Assembly: GCF_048892425.1 (NCBI RefSeq)
Contig: NZ_JBLZHU010000008.1
Location: forward strand, 1-64,000
DNA from: Pacificispira sp002696645
GTDB lineage: Bacteria > Pseudomonadota > Alphaproteobacteria > UBA8366 > Aestuariispiraceae
Length of the DNA stretch: 64,000 nucleotides
Direction of reading: 5' to 3'
Each line of letters begins with the position of its first letter. The stretch's first letter is position 1. Below are positions 17,403 through 25,256 of the stretch, piece by piece. Made by a program: the position numbers and the translations under genes. The notes under the pieces are model-generated. The model was not told where the DNA came from. It worked only from the letters and a program-made list of their open reading frames with translations, and searched no databases.

Positions 17403-17466
17403 GTTGGTGGGAAACGCTCCGACGAGTCCAGAAAATTCAGCACATCTTGGAACATTCAGGCATTCT

Positions 17467-18240
17467 TTAGAATGCCATCCATCCACCGTCCACCAACAGA
17501 TTGTGCCCGGTGATATAACTCGCTTCCGCACTGGCCAGGTAAACCGCCGCGCTGGCGACGTCGTCGGGTCGGCCTAATCGGCTCATTGGTGTGCGCGATT
17601 GCGAATAGTCCAGACCAACCATCCCGTCCGGTCGCCCCGTCAGAATTTTACCGGGTGCAACGGCATTACAGATGATCCCATCTTTTGCATAGTCAACGGC
17701 GATCTGGCGAGTCATGTAGACAACACCAGCCTTAGAGACGCCATAGCTGAAATCGGACGGGGCACAGACCATTCCATGTTGGGAACTGATATTCACAATC
17801 CGCCCCCGCGCCTCATCATCTTGCAAGGGGGCCTGTTCCATCATCTGCTGTATCGCGCGCTTGCAACCGAAATAGACGCCTTTCAGGTTGACGGACATAA
17901 CACGATCCCAGCTCTCTTCTGTCGTGTCTAATAATCGGCATCCATCGCTGATCGCCGCATTGTTTACCATCACGTCCAACCGTCCAAAGGCTGCAATCGT
18001 TTGATTGATTGCCGCATCAATCGCCGACCAGGATGAAACATCTGTCGGGATGGAAAGACATGTCCCACCGGATTCACCAATCAGGGATTGTGTGGTTATG
18101 CCCCCCTCCAGCGGATCAGATACTGTGTCCGCCAGGACAACGCGCGCGCCTTCTGATGCAAACCGTCGGGCAATGGCGCGACCGATCCCCGATGACGCCC
18201 CCGTCACGAAGCAAACGCGGCCGGACAATCGACCTGTCAT
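17467..18240 (-). CDS. SDR-family NAD(P)-dependent oxidoreductase
   Basis: A 257-residue classical short-chain dehydrogenase. The cofactor motif TGASSGIG is at 13-20, the structural NNAA follows, and the catalytic set is the SSQHG serine with YGVSK (Tyr and Lys). C-terminal YITGHNLLVDGGWMAF is standard. The aspartate after the second beta strand (VVLADTV) suggests NAD preference. The ATG at 18240 overlaps the stop of the upstream dehydratase as ATGA, so the two genes are coupled. The substrate is unknown; the partner suggests a hydroxy-amino acid or its keto product. Confidence 0.88.
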   Translation of the reverse strand: MTGRLSGRVCFVTGASSGIGRAIARRFASEGARVVLADTVSDPLEGGITTQSLIGESGGTCLSIPTDVSSWSAIDAAINQTIAAFGRLDVMVNNAAISDGCRLLDTTEESWDRVMSVNLKGVYFGCKRAIQQMMEQAPLQDDEARGRIVNISSQHGMVCAPSDFSYGVSKAGVVYMTRQIAVDYAKDGIICNAVAPGKILTGRPDGMVGLDYSQSRTPMSRLGRPDDVASAAVYLASAEASYITGHNLLVDGGWMAF

Positions 18241-19175
18241 GGACTGTTTCCCGTCACAGTTGAAGGGTCCGTGTTTCCGCCACACAACAAAACACCGACC
18301 GTTTCTCCGTCTGCCGGTTCGTACACGCCAGACGTCAATGCGGCAATGGCTGTCGCACCGCCGGGCTCCAGGACCAGACGGAATTGTTCCCACATCTGTT
18401 GCTGCGCAGCACCAATTTGTTCGTCAGACACCAGGAGACAGTGATCGACATAGGCCTGTGCAGCGGCAAACCCCAAATCACCAACACGCCGCGCGCCCAG
18501 GGCATCGGCGGCCAGCCCAGACACCTGTACTTCTGCCGGTTCGCCTTTTTCCCAGGCGGTATACAGGGTTGGCGTGCCTGTACTTTCCACTGCGATCACC
18601 CGTGTGCGCCCCTGATACCAACTGGCAATTCCCCCAATCAATCCACCGCCACCCACGGCGACCAGAACCGTGTCCAGGTTTGGTGCCTGATCTTCAAATT
18701 CTACTGCCACTGTCCCCTGACCCGCCAGAATCTCGACCTGATCGTAGGCGTGCAGCAGTAAGGCCCCGGTTTCTTGCTGGCGTGATTGACAAGCCGCCAG
18801 GGCATCCGCGAATTCACGTCCACCAACATGCACTGCTGCACCATACGATTCTAACCGTGCCAATTTAGCCGGCGCGATTATCTCCGGTACAAAAATTTCA
18901 GCTCTATGTCCTAATTGTCTGGCCACATAGGCAACGGCAGCCCCATGATTACCGCCAGAGGCTGCAATAACGCCGCTTTTGGGGACATCCATGGAAAGCA
19001 TGGCATTGAACGCGCCGCGCGCCTTAAAGGAGGCAGTATGCTGAAGCTGCTCCAGTTTAAGAACAACAGGTGTATTTGGCAGCAAATCCCCTTCAGGAAG
19101 CGCTATAGTTGGTGTTCTTCGGACGTATTGTTGAATCCTGGAATGCGCGGATAAGATGTATTTTTGCGTTAGCAT
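18237..19175 (-). CDS. PLP-dependent threonine/serine dehydratase-like enzyme
   Basis: A 312-residue fold-type II PLP enzyme without a regulatory ACT domain. The Schiff-base lysine lies in TASFKARGAFNAM, the substrate loop is SGGNHGAAVAYVA, and the phosphate-binding glycine loop is VGGGGLIGGIA. These fit catabolic threonine, serine or hydroxy-aspartate dehydratases; the ectoine-utilisation enzyme EutB is also of this type. The start at 19175 (MLTQKYILSAHSRIQQ) was chosen on family length. It overlaps the following SDR gene by 4 bp. The exact substrate is not determinable. Confidence 0.82.
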   Translation of the reverse strand: MLTQKYILSAHSRIQQYVRRTPTIALPEGDLLPNTPVVLKLEQLQHTASFKARGAFNAMLSMDVPKSGVIAASGGNHGAAVAYVARQLGHRAEIFVPEIIAPAKLARLESYGAAVHVGGREFADALAACQSRQQETGALLLHAYDQVEILAGQGTVAVEFEDQAPNLDTVLVAVGGGGLIGGIASWYQGRTRVIAVESTGTPTLYTAWEKGEPAEVQVSGLAADALGARRVGDLGFAAAQAYVDHCLLVSDEQIGAAQQQMWEQFRLVLEPGGATAIAALTSGVYEPADGETVGVLLCGGNTDPSTVTGNSP

Positions 19176-19345
19176 AAAATCTATATCTCGAAACGTGGAA
19201 TAAACAGCTACGCCTTGATATACGTGGAGGAACAGACAATGCAAGGATGAGTTTAAATTCTATACTTTTGTATTTCTGTTCTAGATAAGTTACCTGAGTG
19301 TGATATTCTACAATCTACTGGGGTATCGGGGTGAGGGTATTGTCT

Positions 19346-19837
19346 ATGTCGCTCGACTTTGAAGAGCCATATTTTGAGTTTCTGACTGCGCCTGTTTGTA
19401 ATGAGGCCCGGGCATTGCACGCCTATTGGCTACAGCATCAATCATCAGATGACCGGAACGGCATAATTTTACCCAAACGGGATGATATCGCATTGCCGGA
19501 TCTTGTGGCGCTGGGATGCGCTGATCGGGCCTTTATCATGGAACCGATAGAAAACGACGATTGGCAGTATCGATTACTGGGCAGCGAGATTGTCCGCTAT
19601 TTCGGACGGGATGTCACAGGCGTCCCCTTCCGTCAGCATATGCTGGAATGCGAGGCCGACACCGCGATCAGGATATCAAACGAAGCCGCACGCACCCGAA
19701 AGCCGGTTTTTCTGAAAATGCGATTTGTCAGTGGGGAGCATTCGGGAATGATCGAAACCATGTCACTGCCGATTTTGGCCCGTGATGAGACAACCATCTG
19801 GCTGTTTGGCGCGACATTCTTTCCTGAATCCAATTAA
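19346..19837 (+). CDS. PAS_5-family protein
   Basis: A 163-residue single-domain protein of the PAS_5 type found largely in alphaproteobacteria. It has the core pattern of a DW.YRLLGSEIVRYFGRDVTG strand-helix, then charged helices and a C-terminal beta segment ending IWLFGATFFPE. There is no output domain, transmembrane segment or signal peptide. The ATG at 19346 lies behind GAGGG; a GTG at 19331 is also in frame. Its role is unknown, perhaps as a small-ligand or partner-binding module. A second member is at 29415-29957. Confidence 0.7.
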   Translation: MSLDFEEPYFEFLTAPVCNEARALHAYWLQHQSSDDRNGIILPKRDDIALPDLVALGCADRAFIMEPIENDDWQYRLLGSEIVRYFGRDVTGVPFRQHMLECEADTAIRISNEAARTRKPVFLKMRFVSGEHSGMIETMSLPILARDETTIWLFGATFFPESN

Positions 19838-19843
19838 CATCCT

Positions 19844-20662
19844 TTACGCATCATCATTCCCAACACAGGCGATGATATCGTCCAAAAATCCGTGATCAAA
19901 CAAGTCCGTGTGCCGTGCAGACGGCTTATGAGCAAATGACTTGGGCATGTTGGCGGCGTCATACAGGCGTCGACCATGGGCAATGGGTATCACCCGATCC
20001 AGATCACCATGTCCGATAAGGACCGGAATCTGCACTGCGGAAATTCGATCAACAGAGTTAAATCGATCCTTTAACAGCAGGCCAACCGGCACGAACCAGT
20101 AATGCCGGGCCGCCACAGCCGCAATGCTGTCATAGGGGGCATCCAGAATTAAGCACCGCGCGGCATCCGGCTGCATCGCCAAAGTGACGGCAATACCCGT
20201 CCCCAGAGACTCCCCATACAGCACCGTCCTTGCCGACCCGATGCCCTGTTGGCGCAACCAGGTCATGACAGCCTGAGCATCGGCCAACAGGGCGGTTTCC
20301 GATGGCGTCCCCCCTGCCCCGGAATTGTAACGATATCCTGGCATCAGAACGCCCCATCCCATGGCATTGAATGCAGCCACACGTTCTTCCCGATCCGCCT
20401 GGGTTCCGGCATTGCCATGAAAATAGACGACCACCGGCTGGCTAGTGTCGGATGGGGGCGCCCACCAGGAAAACAATCCCAAACCATCATGCGATGGAAT
20501 TTCCTGGATCGTCACCTTTCCGTTCAGGTCTGGGCCGGGTCTGGGGCGCGAAGGATCAGGATGATACATTAAGGAACGCTGCGCCACATAAAGGCCCGCA
20601 ACCAACAGGGCATATCCGATCACAATCGCCACGGCGATGTTTGCGATTACCCCCATACCCAT
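19844..20662 (-). CDS. Membrane-anchored alpha/beta hydrolase (Bem46/ABHD17-like)
   Basis: A 272-residue hydrolase. Residues ~3-28 form one hydrophobic anchor. The oxyanion motif is YFHGNAGTQADR, the nucleophile elbow is YGESLGTG, and the last segment GHGDLDRVIP..SARHTDLFDHG supplies the expected Asp and His. Family members are serine hydrolases of unknown substrate, with the catalytic domain outside the membrane. The start at 20662 follows GTGAGGCGAGA and gives the anchor a proper N-terminus; the longer frame to 20761 adds unrelated residues. Its 3' end converges on the PAS_5 gene 6 bp away. Confidence 0.8.
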   Translation of the reverse strand: MGMGVIANIAVAIVIGYALLVAGLYVAQRSLMYHPDPSRPRPGPDLNGKVTIQEIPSHDGLGLFSWWAPPSDTSQPVVVYFHGNAGTQADREERVAAFNAMGWGVLMPGYRYNSGAGGTPSETALLADAQAVMTWLRQQGIGSARTVLYGESLGTGIAVTLAMQPDAARCLILDAPYDSIAAVAARHYWFVPVGLLLKDRFNSVDRISAVQIPVLIGHGDLDRVIPIAHGRRLYDAANMPKSFAHKPSARHTDLFDHGFLDDIIACVGNDDA

Positions 20663-21135
20663 TCTCGCCTCACCGTATTTTACCCACACGTCAAAGCGAA
20701 ACCATATCCCGACCGATGATTGTTTGCATCCCATTAGCGAAGCGATCGTGCAGATAGCCATCGAGCCCTATGAGCAATCGATATCATAACAGGCCTCTTT
20801 CGTCATGCCCTCGCAGGGGCCACAGCCCCCCGATCTGCCTCTTTTATTGGGACTTTCAGGCTCTCAATCGTGCAAAAAAAGATCAACAACTCCGCCTTAC
20901 GATAATACCGCGCATGTCCGATGAAAGCATATTTTCTGATTTTGATTATATCTTTAGCGCAATCTATTGAGACTTTACCTTGCCGAACCCTGGCAAATCT
21001 TGGTATGGACGCCACAGCAGGAATCGTTCTTAATATGCTGTGCATACTCCGGTATTGCTTTCAGGTTTTGATTCTGGATCGTGCTGAGACTTGGAATTGA
21101 GTGAAACACGGCAGGCAACGCAGAGGCGCAAATAA
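20663..21135. other. 473 bp intergenic region between divergent genes
   Basis: It holds the promoters of the hydrolase (minus) and the coiled-coil membrane protein (plus). A short CGTCATGCCC..GCAGGGGCCAC stretch near 20801 faintly resembles one arm of the large repeat, but no full copy is present. Short open frames (60-80 codons) lack ribosome-binding sites and family features. No RNA or terminator was recognised. Confidence 0.5.
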
Positions 21136-21684
21136 ATGACGGATTTGTCCCGCGAGGAACTCCGGGCACACCTGTCTGCGGTAGAGGCGCAGGTTAGAGC
21201 CGCCTTGCGCATTGTTGCGGCCGAATCGAAATCGGTTCAGCAGGCGCACAGCGCCCTGCGCGCGGACTTGTCCGCCGCCCTTATCCGGCTGCAATCAGAA
21301 ATGAATGACGGCAACAAGCGCGTCGACGGTAAATTGGAACGGGCAATCACCGAAATCAATGGCCTGTCCCGGCAGCGCCGCATGACAGCCGCGATCCTGA
21401 CGACGTTGGTTTTACTTTTTGGCATTACCCTGGGTCTTTTTGCGGGCGGCGGGTGGTATCTGTTCAGTCGCGGCGGTCAATATGAAAGCAGCTTCATGCC
21501 CAGCAGCGGCCAGCAAACAACATCGCAGCAATCCAGCAGCAATGCAGCCCCCACCTCTTCGACACAGCAAAATTCAACGTCTTCCGCTACAGGGTCATCG
21601 ACCAGCATCGCGATTCCTTCCAATGGATCACCGGCTGCGACCCAGCCCGTCGAAGAACCCCGTCGCGTCCTGTCTGCACAATAA
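21136..21684 (+). CDS. Coiled-coil, single-pass membrane protein of unknown function
   Basis: A 182-residue protein that I do not recognise. Residues 1-80 are charged and helical with heptad-like spacing (REELRAHLSAVEAQVRAALR..) and should form a cytoplasmic coiled coil. Residues ~83-110 are a strong membrane helix (MTAAILTTLVLLFGITLGLFAGGGWYL region). The rest (~113-182) is Ser/Gln/Thr-rich, low-complexity and probably periplasmic. AGAGG lies 10 bp before the ATG. It precedes the adaptor/payload cassette by 165 bp in the same direction; a functional link is possible but not shown. Confidence 0.7.
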   Translation: MTDLSREELRAHLSAVEAQVRAALRIVAAESKSVQQAHSALRADLSAALIRLQSEMNDGNKRVDGKLERAITEINGLSRQRRMTAAILTTLVLLFGITLGLFAGGGWYLFSRGGQYESSFMPSSGQQTTSQQSSSNAAPTSSTQQNSTSSATGSSTSIAIPSNGSPAATQPVEEPRRVLSAQ

Positions 21685-21848
21685 AGAACACAAATTCAGT
21701 CCCAAAATTGCCCCGCTCACGAGATGACCGGGTAATACTGGTCTGTTTAATGGATCGCACACCCACCCCATAAAGATTGTATTAAAATTTCCCTTGCTCC
21801 ATTTGCGCGACTCGAAACACCTTTTGAGTGTACAATTGGGCAAAACAG

Positions 21849-22469
21849 ATGATTCTTCGCTTTGAGACAGTCTCCTCAGCCCTATGGCTGGTTACGAGTC
21901 GGCGCGATATCGCATCGGTCGAACCCGATGGAGATGGCTGGACCGAACGTTGGACGCGGCTGAACCGTAATCGTGCCCTGGCTTTTCTGGAAGGGCTGCA
22001 CAATCGACGAGAAACCATCCGAATTTTGCGCGAGGCCCTGTCTCGTAACGGGGATATGCGTCTGGGATCACAGGAAGACGATGCGATACTAAGGGCTGCC
22101 GCAGATCAAATGGCCTTTGGCTGGGCTGTGGAGATCGACCGTGTCCCCCCTTATGGTGGATGGCAGGATCCGGACCCTGCCCCGACGCCGGTCGCTTTAG
22201 AATCAATCCCACCACAGGAAAATCCAACCGGACTGCCTGACAGGAAAGAAAAAGACCATTTCATCATTGTCGAGTTGGTCGGCGAGACGGGCGATCCTAT
22301 TCCCAATGAGCTGTGCCGCCTGACCCTGCCCGATGGGTCCATCGTAGAGCGCGAAACCAACAGCCAGGGCAGACTGGAAGAATATGGCATTCTGGAGGGA
22401 GACTGCATGATCGAGTTTCCGAACCTGGATCAGGATGCCTGGGCCCCCTATAGCGGGACGATACAATGA
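21849..22469 (+). CDS. Adaptor protein with C-terminal regulatory-like beta-sandwich
   Basis: A 206-residue protein. The N-terminal ~95 residues are helical (NRRETIRILREALSRNGDM..DDAILRAAADQMAFGWAVEI). A proline-rich linker follows. Residues ~130-206 carry the pattern HFIIVELVGETGDPIPNELC then LPDGSIVE, TNSQGRLE and ILEGDCMIEFPNLDQDAWAP. That second half matches the transthyretin/carboxypeptidase-regulatory-like domain seen beside LysM adaptors in contractile-secretion effector cassettes. The ATG at 21849 is preferred over GTG 21828. It overlaps the next gene by 4 bp (ATGA). Function by analogy: a carrier or chaperone that joins a payload to a spike. Confidence 0.65.
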   Translation: MILRFETVSSALWLVTSRRDIASVEPDGDGWTERWTRLNRNRALAFLEGLHNRRETIRILREALSRNGDMRLGSQEDDAILRAAADQMAFGWAVEIDRVPPYGGWQDPDPAPTPVALESIPPQENPTGLPDRKEKDHFIIVELVGETGDPIPNELCRLTLPDGSIVERETNSQGRLEEYGILEGDCMIEFPNLDQDAWAPYSGTIQ

Positions 22470-23158
22470 GCGACGCGACCCCTGACATCCAATTCCAAGC
22501 CCCGCTGGGCACGGGTCAGCACGCAGTCCAGCCGGGGGAAACGACGGATTCTCTGGCGGAAACATATGGCCATTTCTGGAAAACTATTTGGACCCACCCC
22601 GACAATGCTGTGCTGGTTTCTGCCCGGAATGATCGCAATGTCCTGTTGCAGGGGGACCAGGTCTTCATTCCAGACAAGCGACCAAAATCCGAATCCCGCC
22701 CGACGGATCTTATTCACCGCTTTGTGCGCAAGGGCGTTCCCGCACGGATAAAGCTTCGGGCGTTGGCGCCCGATGGCACACCGCTCACCAATTGTGATTA
22801 CATCCTGCGGGTCGGCACCCGCCGTTATGAGGGGAAAAGCGATGCAGATGGTATCATTGATCAATCCGTCGCCCCATCAGCACAAACCGGACAGTTCACC
22901 GTTTATCCCGCACAGGAGGATATGCCGAAAGAGCTGCACTGGAGCCTGACAATCGGCAGTCTGCAACCGGTGGACACAGTATTGGGCATCCAGGCCCGAC
23001 TGCAAAATCTTGGGTATGACCCCGGTGCGTTGGATGGCCAGTTGGGCCCTGCGACACGCAAAGCAATTGGGTATTTCAGACTGCGCAACAATCTGCCGGA
23101 TGGCACCGCCGCAGATCAACAATTTGTTGATGCGCTGGAAAAACAACACGGGAGTTGA
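22466..23158 (+). CDS. LysM-like and peptidoglycan-binding adaptor protein
   Basis: A 230-residue protein without signal peptide. Residues ~18-70 form a LysM-like module (HAVQPGETTDSLAETYG..WKTIWTHPDN..NVLLQGDQVFIPDKR). Residues ~85-160 are a beta-sandwich (RFVRKGVPARIKLRALAPDG..DADGIID). Residues ~172-226 are a PG_binding_1 repeat (GIQARLQNLGYDPGALDGQLGPATRKAIGYF). This order is typical of proteins next to VgrG or effector genes in T6SS-like cassettes, not of cell-wall hydrolases, and no catalytic domain exists. It overlaps the previous gene by 4 bp and precedes the next by 3 bp, so the four genes should be one operon. Confidence 0.75.
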   Translation: MSDATPDIQFQAPLGTGQHAVQPGETTDSLAETYGHFWKTIWTHPDNAVLVSARNDRNVLLQGDQVFIPDKRPKSESRPTDLIHRFVRKGVPARIKLRALAPDGTPLTNCDYILRVGTRRYEGKSDADGIIDQSVAPSAQTGQFTVYPAQEDMPKELHWSLTIGSLQPVDTVLGIQARLQNLGYDPGALDGQLGPATRKAIGYFRLRNNLPDGTAADQQFVDALEKQHGS

Positions 23159-23161
23159 GCC

Positions 23162-24205
23162 ATGTCGATGCAGGATGACGACGGCGTCCCGCAAAAGGCC
23201 TTTGTGACCTTATCAGATGGCGACGGCATGGGCTCTGTATCGGTATTACCCTCCTGGCTGGTCTATGCCTTTGTCGAAACCGTTGAGGAGATGGTGGACG
23301 CTGACCAAGAGCCGGCTCCCCTGGCAGAAACGACCGTCTGGATCGAGCTGGATGTCATCGATGCCCAATTGGTCCAGCACTATGCATATGAGGCGGAATG
23401 GGACCCCATCGATCCAGATACCGCGACCCGCGAGCAGATTGCGGATCGGAAAGCTCTTCTGGGGTCATTTTTGGACCATACCGACGAGAATAAAACCGTG
23501 TATATAAATTATCACAGTTATCTGGAAGCAACCGCCGAAGAACGACAAGTATTTCTGGGGGGTGATTGGCATCTGATCACCTTGAAAAATATCTTGTCAT
23601 CAGAGGCTGACCTGGGACAGGGAAGCGATGAATTTGCATATGACCCTGTTGGGCGAAATATTTTCCTGGCACGTGATGCGTATACGGATCAAGCGGTCGA
23701 AGTCATTGATTTCGGATTTCATGCGCCAGATCCCAGATGCCTCGCCTTTTTGCGCGAAGTCATCAGTCTGAATCATATTGCCGACGATATTGACCCGGGC
23801 GACGGCGATGGCGGCGCGGTTCCCCCCATACCTGTACCGTCTGGCCCCCCTCCTATCGTTACCTTCCCCAGCAAGAATTTATTTGTGATGGCATACGACT
23901 TCAGCGCCGCCCCTGCCTATGATTCCGACGGGGAAAACGCTGGCATGTGGGACGGACAAATCTATAATTCTGCAGATGCGCCAATCTGGGTTATAGACGT
24001 CGGGGATCAAAGACTGACAACCGCCCCAGAAGACAATCATGCCAATTGGAGAACGCCAGACGGCCAAGCCTATACCCTGTTTGTGTTTGAAGATCAGTGT
24101 GTGATTTTTGCAAATAGCGCCTTCACCATGGCGTCCCCCCCTTCTCCCTATAAAGCCAGCCCTGAACTTTCCATGCCCGCCCCTATCGGCATTTTGGCGT
24201 ATTAG
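23162..24205 (+). CDS. Unrecognised protein of the adaptor/payload cassette
   Basis: A 347-residue acidic protein; no family recognised. Residues ~1-215 are mixed alpha/beta with several tryptophans and a YINYHSYLEATAEERQVFLGG segment. A short low-complexity linker rich in Gly, Asp and Pro (DIDPGDGDGGAVPPIPVPSGPPP) spans ~217-238. The remainder (~240-347) is a compact domain with WVIDVGDQRL and a final GILAY. It has no signal peptide or membrane segment. The ATG is 3 bp after the LysM gene stop, and the MBL gene starts 2 bp after its stop. It may be a cargo, a cognate chaperone or an immunity-like partner of the MBL protein. Confidence 0.6.
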   Translation: MSMQDDDGVPQKAFVTLSDGDGMGSVSVLPSWLVYAFVETVEEMVDADQEPAPLAETTVWIELDVIDAQLVQHYAYEAEWDPIDPDTATREQIADRKALLGSFLDHTDENKTVYINYHSYLEATAEERQVFLGGDWHLITLKNILSSEADLGQGSDEFAYDPVGRNIFLARDAYTDQAVEVIDFGFHAPDPRCLAFLREVISLNHIADDIDPGDGDGGAVPPIPVPSGPPPIVTFPSKNLFVMAYDFSAAPAYDSDGENAGMWDGQIYNSADAPIWVIDVGDQRLTTAPEDNHANWRTPDGQAYTLFVFEDQCVIFANSAFTMASPPSPYKASPELSMPAPIGILAY

Positions 24206-24207
24206 GC

Positions 24208-25236
24208 ATGGCGGTCTGGGTCGATACGGTTGGCACGGTCACGGTTCTGCTGAATACGGGGGGATGGCACCCGTTAAGCATTGCCGGACAAGCCTATATG
24301 CATACAGCCAATACCAGTTTGCACAGTGTAAGAGCGGTCGATGTGGGACAAGGGGACTGTAACGCCATCATCGGCGCGCGCCGGGATGGGGGCGGCGCTG
24401 TCACAGGAACCCGCATCATCACCTATTTTGATATGGGGGGTGGTTGTGGTCGCTGTGCCAGAACCAATCCGGACTATGGAAATGTCGCTAACATGGCGGC
24501 GCGGTTTGATTTTGCCGTCAATCCCTCGATCATCCTGTCCCATTGGGACAAGGATCATTATTACGGGGCGGTCAACGCGCCCACTTCTCACGGGATGAAC
24601 TGGCTGGCCCCCCGTCAGCGGATTGGCGTCCAATGTGCCCGCTTCGTCAATAGATTAACCAATATCCAATGCTATCCAGCGGCTGGAAACGCACATCGGT
24701 ATCAGATCGCTAATCAGGGTGGCACTGCCCATGGTGGCAATGGACATATCTATGTCGAGCAAGCGACCGGGAATGCCAATGACAGGAACCTGAATGGTCT
24801 TTGTGTGACCGCCATTACACTCGATGCCGTGAATACTGCAGATGTCGGTAAAATCGTTATGCCGGGCGATGCCCCCTACCAGGATATTCCATCCCTGGCC
24901 GCACCACCAGGTGGTGCACCGGGGGGAGCTCTTGCCGCCCTGTTTGCGTATCACCACGGATCGCGCACCCATTTTACGCTGGCAACCCGGGCCGCGATCC
25001 CCGCAGCCCCAACGGTCAATACGCCACTGGCCTTCAGCTATGGTCTGACGGCTGGCAATGCAAATGGGTTCGGGCATCCCCATGCCACAGCAGTCGCGCA
25101 TTATCGCACAGGCAACGGCGTTGGCGCAGGGTGGAATGCGCGCAGCAATACGGCCAGTGTGCAGCCAAACACGACGGCAAATGCGACGCTGGGCCACAAC
25201 GCGGCAACCCGCGGCAGCCGGGACTTTGATTTCTGA
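24208..25236 (+). CDS. Stand-alone ComEC-type metallo-beta-lactamase-fold protein
   Basis: A 342-residue soluble protein. The ComEC/Rec2-like MBL motifs are present: DVGQGD (45-50), SHWDKDH (111-117, the HxHxDH equivalent with Trp/Lys changes), PGD (219-221), YHHGSRTH (248-255) and FGHPH (288-292). The competence pore and other ComEC membrane domains are absent. In ComEC the MBL domain is a likely DNA-degrading nuclease, so a phosphodiesterase or nuclease role is plausible here, but not shown. The first 40 residues and the Ala/Asn/Gly-rich C-terminus have no match I know. It is last in the adaptor operon and converges on the dehydrogenase gene 20 bp away. Confidence 0.75.
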   Translation: MAVWVDTVGTVTVLLNTGGWHPLSIAGQAYMHTANTSLHSVRAVDVGQGDCNAIIGARRDGGGAVTGTRIITYFDMGGGCGRCARTNPDYGNVANMAARFDFAVNPSIILSHWDKDHYYGAVNAPTSHGMNWLAPRQRIGVQCARFVNRLTNIQCYPAAGNAHRYQIANQGGTAHGGNGHIYVEQATGNANDRNLNGLCVTAITLDAVNTADVGKIVMPGDAPYQDIPSLAAPPGGAPGGALAALFAYHHGSRTHFTLATRAAIPAAPTVNTPLAFSYGLTAGNANGFGHPHATAVAHYRTGNGVGAGWNARSNTASVQPNTTANATLGHNAATRGSRDFDF

Positions 25237-25256
25237 TATCCGCTAATGGATTACGG

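Larger units (their letters stand above)
16940..17466. other. 527 bp intergenic region with small-ORF/RNA candidate
   Basis: The left third (16940-17100) is AT-rich and holds the kinase promoter on the minus strand. The right part holds a hairpin at 17168-17199, a 27-codon ORF at 17253-17336 with a good ribosome-binding site, and a clean terminator at 17360-17402, which together look like a short plus-strand transcript. Nothing else is supported. Confidence 0.6.

Noticed and set aside
20774..20860. Another copy of the large palindromic repeat
   Set aside because: Only about 25 bases resemble one arm; the rest of the unit is absent.
21849..25236. A complete type VI secretion or tail-like locus
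   Set aside because: No VgrG, Hcp, PAAR, sheath, baseplate or ATPase gene lies in the window; only adaptor-like and payload-like genes are visible.
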